Source of the DNA: Micromonospora rubida
GTDB taxonomy: Bacteria; Actinomycetota; Actinomycetes; Mycobacteriales; Micromonosporaceae
NCBI RefSeq assembly: GCF_009908295.1
Contig: NZ_JAAALO010000001.1
Coordinates: 868,001-932,000 of the forward strand
Direction of reading: 5' to 3'
Length of the DNA: 64,000 bases
Below, piece by piece: positions 12,001-18,352 of this stretch. The notes below the pieces were generated by a model. That model was not told where the DNA came from and did not search any database. It saw only the letters and a program-made list of their open reading frames with translations. The position numbers were made by a program, and so were the translations under genes. The stretch's first letter is position 1. The number at the start of each line of letters is the position of its first letter.

Positions 12001-13646
12001 GCGGCGGCGACGGCGGGGAGGTCCGGCCGGTCTGCGCCGACCACCGCGATCCGAAAGTCCGGATGCTCGTTGGCGACGGTACGGGCGATGCCCTCCAGGG
12101 CGTACACCCGCGCGTCCGAGACTCCGCCGGTCTGCCGGAACAGGTGCAGCACGCGTACGGGGTGCCGGACCGGCTGCGCCGCCCAGGCGCGGAAGAGTCG
12201 CAGCAGCCCGGGGAGCGGATCGCCGTCCACGACCCGCACGACGAGGACCGGCTCGGCGCAGGGGAAGACCGCCTCCTCGGTGGACCGCCCGGCACCGGGT
12301 GCCGCCGCCTCGCCGGGCCACACGGTACGACCGGTCCACGTGCCCGCCGGGCCGGGCGCGTCCCGCCACCGCTGCACGAGCAGGCTGGTGGCGGCGGAAT
12401 CGTCCCGTACCGCAGGGCCGTTGACAGCGCGGGTCACGACGCCGCGCAGCCGGACGAGCACCCGCCCGGCGTCGTCGGCGAACGACACGTCGTGGCCGGA
12501 GCCGGTGGCGACCGCGTACGCCCAGCCCTGCTCGGGCAGCGGCCCGAGGATGTCGACGCCGTCCACGGAGAAGGGCAGCTCGCGGGCCCTCGGGGCGGAC
12601 GGGTCCGGATCCGTCCAGAGGCAGACCTGGAGCATGCCGTCGAGCAGCGACGGGTGCAGGGTGAAGTCGGTGAACGGGACGTCGGCGGCCGCCGGCACCT
12701 CGACGCGCGCCAACGCCTCGCCCGGCGAGTGCCGCACCGACCGCAGCCCCCGCAGACTCGGGCCGTAGCCGCCGCCGAGCGCGGTGAAGACGGCGTAGCA
12801 GTCGTCGGCCGAAGCCGTGCGGGGCAGTCGGGCGCGCACGGCCGTCAGGTCGATCCGTGGGGCGTCCCCGGCGGCGTCGAAACGCAGCGTGCCGGTCGAG
12901 CAGAGCTCACCGCCGGTGCTGCCGTCGACCCGCCGCACCTCGTAGAAGACCCCGTCGGCGACCGGCCTGAGGTCCAGCCGTACGCGCACCGGCTCGTCGG
13001 TGACGAGGACGGGACGGGCCCACAGCACGTTCACGATGCCGGTCGCCCGGCCGTGCCCGGCCCGTGCGGCGGCGTCCACGGCGAACTCCAGCGCCGCCAC
13101 CGCCGGCAGGATCCGGACCGGGCCCAGGGCGTGGTCCCGCAGGAAGAACTCGGCCCCGGTCAGCAGCCGCTCGGGGCGCGCGTCCGCCAGGGCGGCCGGC
13201 GCGCTGATCCAATAGCTTCGGGTCACCGGCCGCGGGTGCGGCAGGGAGAGCCGGGCCGGGCGCCCGCCGGGCAGCGCCGGCCAGACGATCCGTCGGCCGG
13301 CGACCCAGAGCCGGGCGGCTTCGTCCAGGTCGGCGGGCTCGACGGGGTCGGCCGGGTCTCCCGGATCCGCCGGCCCGGTCCCGTGCGCCGGGGCGGTGCC
13401 CCGCACGACGTTTTCACCGTCGCGCAGCCGCGCCGTCAGCTCCGCCACGCTCGACACGGCCACGGCCAGCCGCTCGCTCTGCGGCTCCCGGCCCACCTGC
13501 AACGTGTGCGCGATGCTGTCCAGGGACGCCGTCGGGTGCTGATCCAGCCAGGTCGACAGGTCCACCCGGTAGCGGTCGAGCTGTTCGCGGCAGCCGGCCG
13601 ACAGCACGACCAGCCGAGCGCCGCGGTCCTCAGTGGTGGCGGCCAT
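1..13646 (-). CDS. trans-AT polyketide synthase, 3'-truncated by window edge (DH-KR-ACP-KS-DH-KR-MT-ACP-KS-ACP-KS-KR...)
   Basis: Continuous minus-strand frame of about 4,548 codons with no stop before base 1. The ATG at 13646 is preceded by GGGGAG and overlaps the upstream stop by one base (TGATG), so translation is coupled. Domains in order: post-KS linker (to about 13250), DH 13170-12400 (H172, D336), KR 11900-11240, ACP 11085-10880 (Ser886 in FGIDSL), KS 10740-9480 (Cys1135 in DTMCSSSL), DH 9010-8200 (H1577), KR 7500-6850, C-methyltransferase 6660-5590 (SAM motif VEVGAGTGG), ACP about 5360-5120 (FGVDSL), KS 4970-3700, ACP 2940-2740 (HGLDSL), KS 2670-1350, start of a KR from about 230 to 1. 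The first DH-KR-ACP completes the module begun by the KS ending the upstream protein. Predicted outputs: alkene, alpha-methyl alkene, an unreduced beta-keto step, then a ketoreduced unit. No AT is present. Both DHs lack Gly at the fourth residue after the catalytic His. KS, KR, MT and ACP assignments are firm; DH activity is less certain. Confidence 0.93.
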   Translation of the reverse strand, partial: MAATTEDRGARLVVLSAGCREQLDRYRVDLSTWLDQHPTASLDSIAHTLQVGREPQSERLAVAVSSVAELTARLRDGENVVRGTAPAHGTGPADPGDPADPVEPADLDEAARLWVAGRRIVWPALPGGRPARLSLPHPRPVTRSYWISAPAALADARPERLLTGAEFFLRDHALGPVRILPAVAALEFAVDAAARAGHGRATGIVNVLWARPVLVTDEPVRVRLDLRPVADGVFYEVRRVDGSTGGELCSTGTLRFDAAGDAPRIDLTAVRARLPRTASADDCYAVFTALGGGYGPSLRGLRSVRHSPGEALARVEVPAAADVPFTDFTLHPSLLDGMLQVCLWTDPDPSAPRARELPFSVDGVDILGPLPEQGWAYAVATGSGHDVSFADDAGRVLVRLRGVVTRAVNGPAVRDDSAATSLLVQRWRDAPGPAGTWTGRTVWPGEAAAPGAGRSTEEAVFPCAEPVLVVRVVDGDPLPGLLRLFRAWAAQPVRHPVRVLHLFRQTGGVSDARVYALEGIARTVANEHPDFRIAVVGADRPDLPAVAAAEAGADHEFLVRYPARGRQVPRWEPVAPVAVPVAPTGTVLVTGGAGAIGRRLVAHLGASARYVLTGRSADVDLTDLRAAGLDVHYLRSDLGVPGAAAELVDRVHASFGAIHGVLHLAGTTRDSWLLRKTDEEIAAVLGPKVRGAVELDEATAGDPLDFFVCFSSLSGAAGSPGQADYAYANRFLDAFVAWRRGSERPGRSFSVLWSLWADGGIRMDADDATQARIARHVGLVPLPTDAALEAFDRAWGHDGDHVLVAYGHLERLRRLLDPPATAPVPGPAAGRPGAEEPPGDPVGGHPRDEDQSRAEGFLRGILAEVFEYPPEELDEDVPFEQFGIDSLLIMELTRRLEEHFGSLPKTLFFEYQDLRSLAGWFAGQHATRLAELAPAPAPVVPPAPVVPASVVPASVVSVAPAPVAPVPAGPVPIAIVGVAARFAESDTLGEFWANLRAGRDLITEIPADRWDWRAYDQATPADRAARYSRWGSFLRGIDLFDPLFFGISPREAEIIDPQERLFLQTAWHAMEDAGRTRADLREHRVGVYVGAMYGLYQMHEAGDGRIGASSHASIANRVSYTLGLTGPSLSVDTMCSSSLTAIHLAVRDLRAGDAELAVAGGVNLHVHPYKYRFLGQGGFTSSDGRCRSFGADGDGYVPGEGVGVVLLKPLAAAVRDGDHVHGVILGSSVNHGGRTNGFTVPNPVAQGDLVRQALAEAGVDPASLGYLEAHGTGTALGDPVEIRGLARALSASELPPRSVPIGSVKSNIGHLESASGMAGLCKVLLQMRHGELVPSLHADPVNPNIDFDPTPLRVQRDLEPWPRRGAAPRRAGISSFGAGGANAHLVVEEHVPAPPGDRPVGPWLFPLSARTPEGLRALAGRVADAVERDLPYHLADVAFTLQTGREEWADRMVVLASSTAQLAARLRDGGAAGVWTGSVRGRASSRAAAPTSAEPADVAAAWVAGATVAWPGGSGRRVPLPGYPFEELRCWLTDPIWSPPSARTAHPLLDDIDPVDSLDGLTYRTTFTPAHPLIDGHRIGDTRLLPAAAVLAMAQGAAAEAGFAVPVRVRNVRWLRPFVVADAERSTRLRLRRVNGGTGTGTGIGGGIGTGAGGELAFDLRDDTGALLAEGHLDNRIDPAPEVVAVEKIQARLPRRHDGADLYAELAAAGLTYGPALRVVEWVAAGEGEALARLRVPAQAARFAGGAVHPAVVDGALHSFAALRDRAAGPAMVPFALTAAEVLAPLTDLGYAHVRAVGADRYDLTLTDAAGRVCVRLRDLSLRPAPTGSDRAGPAVPPPAAPPASADDLMYVPRWSPLPAPAVRDAPPARTDGDAWLVRGPGSEALAAAVGARLGGAVTEVDPDRIDTLTGRPRHVVVLACAAGWRTDDPEALESAQQWGVLALFRLAKRLQRLGAPVRLTVVTEDALTTGAEPVGNPFAASLHGLALSLAQEHPRWRVTVVDRASADEVSADVLDAPAGGPYALRDGRLHGRRLVPVTATRPQERVRAGGVYVLLGGAGGIGLELTEWLVRRYRAKVVLVGRSELDLARRDRLRRIDPGGDLVSYRRADATDPAALRAVVAWTRETHGALHGVVHATIVLRDQTVATMTEETFRSVLDAKTRTSVALHAALVDATGVDFVLFFSSAVALSGSAGQANYAAGSTFEDAFAHHLDGVLAPRVSVINWGYWGTVGIVADQHYRRRLASTGIRSIAPDEGMAAVHAVLGREDRQVVAVKADPAALKAAGVDLPAGGVEPSAGGGVPVGVDVQGAVDVPVGVDVPAGEGGVPADDETLVPSLGALPPVARLLTEADHARLDEIMLGWLWTLFRREGVFLADHERWTSTGLAEHLGVVEPQRRLFAELLRVLTVGGLLRTGDGHLVPTARQVTGDPENDLVALCARTPALNRFDLLLRPCAHQLFGVLRGRVRATDVMFPGGSTALVEGAYRGSPVVDRANELVVAAVIDRLTHHRGPVTVVEVGAGTGGTTASLLPALAASGADVSYVYTDISRAFLQHGRERFAGDYPFVRYQRLDISGDPAAQGFAPGSADLVVAANVLHATADLLGTLRAVSGLLRPGGRLVLNEASSNVLTATLTFGLLDGWWLHRDAELRLPGSPLLSGPGWRRALALAGFARSRAVPADEGLTQHVVVAETTPTAVPPSPAPPSMSSPRTAGPPVEPRTAEPRTAEPRTAEPRTAEPRTAEPHTDGQPPMCIGPAGDGATDALTEAAIGYVKDAFEQVLQVPRDRLWLDETYENFGVDSLTVPRIADLLSERMGELPATLLFEYPTIREVADHLVERHTEAVRRLVPAAPVHAPVTPVAPNAPDTPDIPNTLHAPDIPNAPVAPAVEATGRPSVARPAPDRRIAVVGMAGRYPLADDLDGFWANLRSGRDCVREVPPDRWDHRAVSEVDGQPISRWGGFLDGIDEFDPRFFQMSLREAELTDPQERLFLQTSWHALEDAGYPRARLRGSRVGVYVGVMYGHYQLFENQSGLAGGMGYASIANRVSYFFDLRGPSLAIDTMCSSSLTAIHLACEALAAGGVDYALAGGVNLTPHPRKYRQLAAGGFTGATGRCRSFAAGGDGMAPGEGVGAVLLKPLAAAERDGDRILGVILGGAVNHGGKTGGFAVPSPGAQGEVIAEALRVAGVDPASLSYVEAHGTGTALGDPAEVAGLVRAFGDRPAGSVAIGSVKSTVGHLESAAGVAALTKVLLQMRARELAPSLHAETLNPAVDWPGVPFRVQRELAPWTGVEPLRAGISAFGAGGANAHLVVEEYRHAPDSARVTGPAVFPFSARDADALRRVVERMLAWLRAGDREVDPTGVAALAGVPVAAVDEPLDELGLDPATIVRLIGRGEAVRPGAVHGGTTLRELAALLPDPGPDPGPAPGVDLGSVAYTLQAGREPMAHRFAVVARSAGELVEGLAGFLAGSPGGHVGVATVEPGAPTVPSPADPHDVARRWVAGEAFDWTAAHRGPVRPLSLPGYPFARTRCWIDAGAPASAGASRAAVDGTPPVATGGASRAGGPVVLATVLRLMSTVSGYPVAELDPAGSFHDHGLDSLSLIRLADEVSTAFGVPVGPDQLLATPTATALAAWLEREHPDAVPTPGSSRDESAGPARDEMVGDDPVVIVGMAGVLPESADLDAFWANLERGGDLFSEVPADRWDARAHHGDPARHPDRTRVTRAGFMPGIDRFDPLFFGISPREARWMDPRQRLLLQTVWTALEDAGIDPAALAGTDTGLFVGVGSSEYAELIQRSGTATDAYSSTGLTPSMLANRVSYHLDLRGPSEPVDTACSSSLVALHRAAEALRLGHCGTVIAGGVSLMLSPVTFASLERAGMLSLDSVGRAFDRDAAGYVRGEGVGVVVLKRLSRALADGNPIVAVLRGTAVNHGGRSNSLTAPNPRAQAEVILRAHRQAGVDPATIGYVETHGTGTVIGDPAETNGLRQAFAELYREWGHEPPAAPHCALGALKNTIGHLEPAAGIAAVLRVLLQLRHGRITGDPHGPELSPRLALEGTAFEVAVDARAWPPPAPGVPRRAGVSSFGYGGVNAHAVIEEHRSGEPSPTDAPVVFTLSARDSARLRAYAQSFVDTRDAWGHDVAGTAYTLQVGRGDHAERLAFVTYSGEHAVATLRRFLVGDTTGSHVGHVDRHVDRTPFDGHGDDQTAAAWVRGATVDWPSRWTRPPNRRSLPTYPFAAERHWFTDGVTGAGGTGQDGGTDRTGAGGGTGGTGGTGGTGTDGSAPVSLFAPEWVRQPVPAAVPRADRVLVFGELPVPGAVRVRAGAEYADEGDVVTIRPGVADDYVRLLAVPADRIVHQWPLLAPDRADLGVESMFLLTRALMASRAPARIQVLVPDGAMAQAWGGFDASLRAALPGVAFSVVHVVGRVEPAALLAEVAVGRLDGAAVRLSTTDRSVRVLSEIPPHPVAPSPLRPDGVYLVTGGAGALGLLLTRALLARGARVACTGRSPAARHARELAELRALGDVEYFQAPVDDVTAMAGVVAAVRDSW
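5416..5490 (-). repeat. 15-bp in-frame tandem repeat in PKS linker (5 perfect copies)
   Basis: Five perfect copies of GGCTCGGCGGTGCGC encode a repeated RTAEP pentapeptide between the methyltransferase and ACP domains. The absence of any decay suggests recent slippage expansion. Confidence 0.88.
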
Positions 13647-16600
13647 CAACGCTCCCCCGCTTCTTCCATGATCACGTGCACGTTGCTGCCTCCCATGCCG
13701 AACGAGCTGACCCCGGCTCGCGCCGGCACGCCGTCGGGCGGTTCCCATGCCTGCGCCTGCGACTGGAGCCGGAACGGGCTGCCGGCGAGATCGATCATCG
13801 GATTGGGGACGCGCAGGCCGACCAGGCCGGGCAGCGTGCGGTGCCGCATCGCGAGCAGCACCTTCACCACCCCGGCCACCCCGGCGGCGGCCTCCAGGTG
13901 ACCGATGTTCGTCTTCACCGACCCCACCCCGGTCCGTTCCGGCGCTACCGGAATCCGCCAGTCGGCGTAGAGCTGACCGAACGCGTCCTTGAGCGCCTCG
14001 ACCTCGATCGGGTCACCGAGCTGCGTCCCGGTGCCGTGCGCCTCGATGTAGCCGACGGTGTCGGGCGGGACCGCCGCCGCGCGGTGTGCGGCCACCACGA
14101 CGTCACGCTGCGCCTGCGGGTTGGGCACGGTCAGCGAGTGGGTGTGTCCGCCGTGGTTCTCCGCCGAACCGATCAGCACCGCGTGCACCGGGTCACCGTC
14201 GGCCCGCGCCCGGTCGAGCAGCTTGAGCGCCAGCAGGACCACGCCCTCGCCCCGGCCGTAGCCGTCGGCGCGTTCGTCGAAGGTCTTGCACCGGCCGTCC
14301 GGGCTGAGCATCCCCGCGCGCCGCAGCCCGGTGAAGCCGTGCGGGGAGAGCAGCAGGTTCGCCCCGCCGGCGAGGGCCAGGTCGCAGTCACCCCGCTGGA
14401 GCGCGCGTGCCGCGCGGTGGATGGCCACCAGCGAGCTGGAGCACGCGGTGTCGTAGACGGCGCTGGGGCCGCGCAGGTCGTACACGTAGGAGATCCGGTT
14501 GGCCGCGATGGAGGCGACGTTGCCGATCAGGAAGTGGTCGCCCATCTCCTGGGAGCCGTGACCGAGCAGGCTCAGGTAGTCGGCGCCGCTGAGACCGACG
14601 AAGACCCCGGTGCGGCTGCCCGCCAGCGCGGCCGGCACGGAGCCGGAGTCCAGCACGGCCTCGTGCGCGGCGTGCAGCAGCAGCCGGTGCTGCGGGTCCA
14701 TCTGCGCCGCCTCCCGCGGCGAGATCCGGAACAACGCGGCGTCGAACGCGTCCACGTCACGGACGTACGACCCCCGGAAGCCCTCCGGGAAGATCCGGTC
14801 GGAGAAGCCCCGCTCCAGCGGATAGGGGCTGGTGAGGTCGCGGCCCTCGGCGAGGTGCCGCCAAAACTCGTCCAGCGTGTCGGACGCGGGCAGCCGCCCG
14901 CCGACACCGATGATCGCCACCGGCGGGTACCCGTCCACCACCGTTGCCGGAGCCGAGCCGCCGGCCCGGGCCCCGGACGTGGGCTCCGGCGCGGTGAACG
15001 CCTCCGGGTAAGCATCGGTCAGGAAGGCCGTCAGCGAGGTGAGCGCCGGGTGTGTGTAGAAGACGGTGGGCCGGACCGTGACGCCGAACCGGTCCCGCAG
15101 CGCGACGGCCAACCGGGTGAAGCCGATCGAGTCGAAGCCCACCTCGCCCAGCGGCCGGTCGACGGGGACCTGCGCCGTGGGCAGGCCGGCCACCCCGGCG
15201 GCCATCGCCCGCAGCTCGGCCAGGAGTTCGCCCCGAGGACGGCGGCCCGCCGGGGCGGCCACGGCGGGCCCGGTACGCCCGACCGGCTCACCGGGTACGA
15301 CAGCCTCCGCCCCGCCGGCCTGGCCGGGGTGGCCGAACCGGCGCACCAGTTCGATGAGGGGAAGGGCACCCAGCGGGCCCACGTCCACCTTCGCGTTGGG
15401 GGTCAGGGGAAGCCGCGCCAAGGCCACCGTCCGGGTCGGGACCATGTAGTCGGGCAGCCACTCCCCGATCCGCCCGACGGCCGCCGCCGCGACGCCCGGG
15501 GCGGCGGTCACGAACGCGACGAGCTGCGGATGCCCGGCGAGATCCTCGCGCAGGACCACGCGTGCGTCGCCGACCGCGTCGGTACGGCGGACGGCCTCCT
15601 CGATCTCACCCAACTCGATGCGGTGCCCCCGCAGCTTGACCTGCCGGTCGGCCCGGCCCAGCAGCACGACCTCCCCGGTGGTCGACCACCGGGCCAGGTC
15701 GCCCGTGCGGTAGCGCCGCTGCCCGGTCGACGGATCGGGGACGAACCGCTCGGCGGTCAGCTCCGGCCTGCCCCGGTAGCCCCGGGCGATGCCGTCCCCA
15801 CCGATCACCAGCTCCCCGACGGCGCCGAACGGCACCGGCGTGCCGTCCGGCCCGACCACGTGGAACGTGGTGTTGGCGATCGGGGTGCCCACGGTGACCG
15901 GCGCGGCCCGGCGTACCCGCAGCACCGACGACCAGATGGTCGTCTCGGTCGGCCCGTACATGTTCCACAGCTCGTCGCTGCGGTCCAGCAGCTGGGCCGC
16001 GAGCTCGGCGCTCATCGCCTCCCCGCCGCAGAGCAGCCGCGCAACGCGCCCGGCCCAACCGGCGGCCAGCAGCATCTGCCAGGTCGCCGGGGTGGCCTGC
16101 ACGATCGTCGCGCCCGATTCGCGGATCAGGTCGGCCAGCGCCGGCCCGTCCCGTACGACGTCCGTGGGGGCGATGTGCACGGTGCCGCCGCGGACCAGCG
16201 GCAGCAGCAGTTCCAGGCCGGAGATGTCGAACCCGGCGGTGGTCACCGCCAGCAGCACGTCGTCCTCGGTGCAGCCGGGCCGGTCGGCCATCGCGGTCAG
16301 CAGGTTGACCAGGTTGCCGTGGCTGACCTCCACGCCCTTGGGCTGCCCGGTCGAGCCGGAGGTGTAGAGCACGTACGCGAGATCGGTGTCCCGGCCCACG
16401 ACCGGCTCGACCGGCGTCGCCGGGCCGGGATCCGTGAGCGGGATGCGCACGGCCGTCGTCTCGTCGGGCAGCCGGTCGCCGAGCTTCGGGTCGAGCACCA
16501 CCGCCGCGAGGCCGGCGTCGGCCGCGATGTGGGCGAGCCGGGCGGCCGGGAAGTCCGGGTCGAGGGGGACGTACGCGGCCCCCACCACCTGCACCGCCAG

Positions 16601-18352
16601 CATCGCCACGATCAGCGCTGACCGTCGCTGCGTCAGTACGCCGACCAGGTCCTGCGGGCTCACCCCGTGGGTCCGCAGGACCCGGGCGAGGGCGTGCACC
16701 CGGCCGGCGAGTTCGGAGTAGGTCAGCGAACCGTCGGCGTCCACGACCGCCCTCCGGTCCGGATGTCGCGCCGCACGGGCCAGGACGAGCTGGGCGGCGC
16801 TGACGTCGCGCGGGCGTTCGGTGCGGGTGGCGTTGGCCCGTTCGATCAGCCGGCGCTCCGCACCGGTCGCGAGGGGGAGGTCGGCCAGCAGCCGGGCGGG
16901 TTCGGCGGCGACCGTGCCCAACAGCAGCCGGTAGTGCTCGGCCAACCGCTCGACGGTGCTCCGCTCGAACAGCTCCGGGTCGTACTTGAGGTACACGAGT
17001 GCGCCGGGGCCGCGCCGGACCACCTCGACGACGAGGTCGTTCTCGCCTTCCTGGGTGAGGTCCAGCGCGTCCCGGAAGACGGTCTGCCCTTCGGCCATGT
17101 CCTGGTCGCCACCGACCCCCTGCTGCAGGTAGAAGCCGATGTCGAAGCTCGCCTCCGGGTCCGAGGCCCGGCGGAGGTCGTCGACGACCGAGGCGAACGG
17201 GTACGTGCCGTGCTCCTCCGCCTCCGCCATCCGCTCCTGGACCGCGCTCACGAACTGGGCGCAGCTCTGGTCGGGGTCGCAGTCCAGGCGGAGCACCACC
17301 GGATTGATCAGATAGCCGACGGTGCGGTCGAAGCGGTGCGTCGGGCGGCCGTCGGTCGGCACCGTCACGCTGATGTCGCGGTGGCCGGAGTGCCTGCTCA
17401 GCAGGGCCGCGAATGCCCCGAGGACGACGCTGAACGGGGTGACCCGCGCGGCGCGGGCGGTGTCCCGGACGGCGCTCCACGCGGCCTCGGGCAGCTGGAT
17501 CTGCACCATCGCGCCGTTGGTGCGGGTGGCGGGACCGGCGCGACGGCGGTCGGTGATCGCGTTCAGCACCGGCGCGGTCGAGGCACCGGCGAGGCGGTCG
17601 AGCCACCACCGCCGGTGGGTCTCGGCCTCCGGCCCGGTGAGCATCGACCGCTGCCACCGCACGAACTCGCGGTACGGCGCGGCCGGCTCCACCGGCGGCA
17701 GCGCGCCCGGCCCGGCCATCGCGTCGTGGCAGGCCACGATGTCGCGCAACAGCAAATGACTGGAGACGCCATCGGTGATCAGGTGGTGGAAGACCAGCAA
17801 CAGCAGCGTCGCGCCGCCGGGCGCCGCGATGAGCCACATCCGGTGCAGCACGTCGTGCCGGAGGTCGAACGGCTGGTGCACCAGGTTCCGGACCCGGGTC
17901 GTGAACTCGGCGTCGGTGACGTGGCCGAGGTCCAGCCTGGTCACCTCGGCCCGGCGATCGGTGATCTCCTGTACCGGTCCGGAGGCGTCCGGCCGGACGG
18001 TGATCCGCAGCCCCGGGTGCCGCTCCACCACGCTGACCAGCGCCTTCGCCAGGACGTCCGGGTTGACGTGGTCGCCGAGCCAGAGCCCCAGCGGCAGGTT
18101 GTACGACGTGGTCCCCGGCTGGTTCTCGTGGATCGCCCACAGCGCCGCCTGGCCACGGCTGAGCGGGTACGGCCCCGGCTCCGGCGCGGCCGGGGACGCG
18201 GGCACGGATCCGGGCGTGGGCGAATGCGTGGGGGGCGGTTCCGTGGGTTCTGGCGCGGGCGTGATCAGGCCACGCAGCAGCGACTCCGCCAGGTCGTCGG
18301 AGACCTCGCCCGCGGCGACCGCGGCGAGCAGGTCCCGCAGCACGGCGCTCAT
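13646..18352 (-). CDS. hybrid NRPS-PKS: C-A(Gly)-PCP-KS
   Basis: 1,568 aa. N-terminal helices (LLAAVAAGEVSDDLAESLL) look like a docking segment matching the upstream protein's C-terminus. Domains: condensation about 18200-16870 (HHLITDG, H189/H190, D194), adenylation about 16800-15360 (YTSGSTGQPKG; YGPTE; LTPNAK), peptidyl carrier 15240-15010 (Ser1075 in FDSIGF), KS 14930-13660 (Cys1304 in DTACSSSL, EAHGTGT, TNIGHLE). Aligned by eye to GrsA, the A-domain pocket reads DILQLGMIWK. This is one residue from the published glycine code DILQLGLIWK, so glycine is the predicted substrate. The protein stops right after the KS, without the usual post-KS linker or reducing domains; these start in the next gene. 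The ATG overlaps the upstream stop by 4 bases (ATGA). It inserts an amide-linked glycine into the polyketide chain, and its KS extends the aminoacyl chain. Confidence 0.95.
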   Translation of the reverse strand: MSAVLRDLLAAVAAGEVSDDLAESLLRGLITPAPEPTEPPPTHSPTPGSVPASPAAPEPGPYPLSRGQAALWAIHENQPGTTSYNLPLGLWLGDHVNPDVLAKALVSVVERHPGLRITVRPDASGPVQEITDRRAEVTRLDLGHVTDAEFTTRVRNLVHQPFDLRHDVLHRMWLIAAPGGATLLLLVFHHLITDGVSSHLLLRDIVACHDAMAGPGALPPVEPAAPYREFVRWQRSMLTGPEAETHRRWWLDRLAGASTAPVLNAITDRRRAGPATRTNGAMVQIQLPEAAWSAVRDTARAARVTPFSVVLGAFAALLSRHSGHRDISVTVPTDGRPTHRFDRTVGYLINPVVLRLDCDPDQSCAQFVSAVQERMAEAEEHGTYPFASVVDDLRRASDPEASFDIGFYLQQGVGGDQDMAEGQTVFRDALDLTQEGENDLVVEVVRRGPGALVYLKYDPELFERSTVERLAEHYRLLLGTVAAEPARLLADLPLATGAERRLIERANATRTERPRDVSAAQLVLARAARHPDRRAVVDADGSLTYSELAGRVHALARVLRTHGVSPQDLVGVLTQRRSALIVAMLAVQVVGAAYVPLDPDFPAARLAHIAADAGLAAVVLDPKLGDRLPDETTAVRIPLTDPGPATPVEPVVGRDTDLAYVLYTSGSTGQPKGVEVSHGNLVNLLTAMADRPGCTEDDVLLAVTTAGFDISGLELLLPLVRGGTVHIAPTDVVRDGPALADLIRESGATIVQATPATWQMLLAAGWAGRVARLLCGGEAMSAELAAQLLDRSDELWNMYGPTETTIWSSVLRVRRAAPVTVGTPIANTTFHVVGPDGTPVPFGAVGELVIGGDGIARGYRGRPELTAERFVPDPSTGQRRYRTGDLARWSTTGEVVLLGRADRQVKLRGHRIELGEIEEAVRRTDAVGDARVVLREDLAGHPQLVAFVTAAPGVAAAAVGRIGEWLPDYMVPTRTVALARLPLTPNAKVDVGPLGALPLIELVRRFGHPGQAGGAEAVVPGEPVGRTGPAVAAPAGRRPRGELLAELRAMAAGVAGLPTAQVPVDRPLGEVGFDSIGFTRLAVALRDRFGVTVRPTVFYTHPALTSLTAFLTDAYPEAFTAPEPTSGARAGGSAPATVVDGYPPVAIIGVGGRLPASDTLDEFWRHLAEGRDLTSPYPLERGFSDRIFPEGFRGSYVRDVDAFDAALFRISPREAAQMDPQHRLLLHAAHEAVLDSGSVPAALAGSRTGVFVGLSGADYLSLLGHGSQEMGDHFLIGNVASIAANRISYVYDLRGPSAVYDTACSSSLVAIHRAARALQRGDCDLALAGGANLLLSPHGFTGLRRAGMLSPDGRCKTFDERADGYGRGEGVVLLALKLLDRARADGDPVHAVLIGSAENHGGHTHSLTVPNPQAQRDVVVAAHRAAAVPPDTVGYIEAHGTGTQLGDPIEVEALKDAFGQLYADWRIPVAPERTGVGSVKTNIGHLEAAAGVAGVVKVLLAMRHRTLPGLVGLRVPNPMIDLAGSPFRLQSQAQAWEPPDGVPARAGVSSFGMGGSNVHVIMEEAGER

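Noticed and set aside
582..13901. Very long plus-strand open frames (582-3770, 3804-8762, 8916-13901)
   Set aside because: They are antisense shadows of the PKS gene produced by third-position GC bias. They are Arg/Gly/His-rich and show no domains, whereas the minus frame shows continuous KS, KR, MT and ACP motifs.
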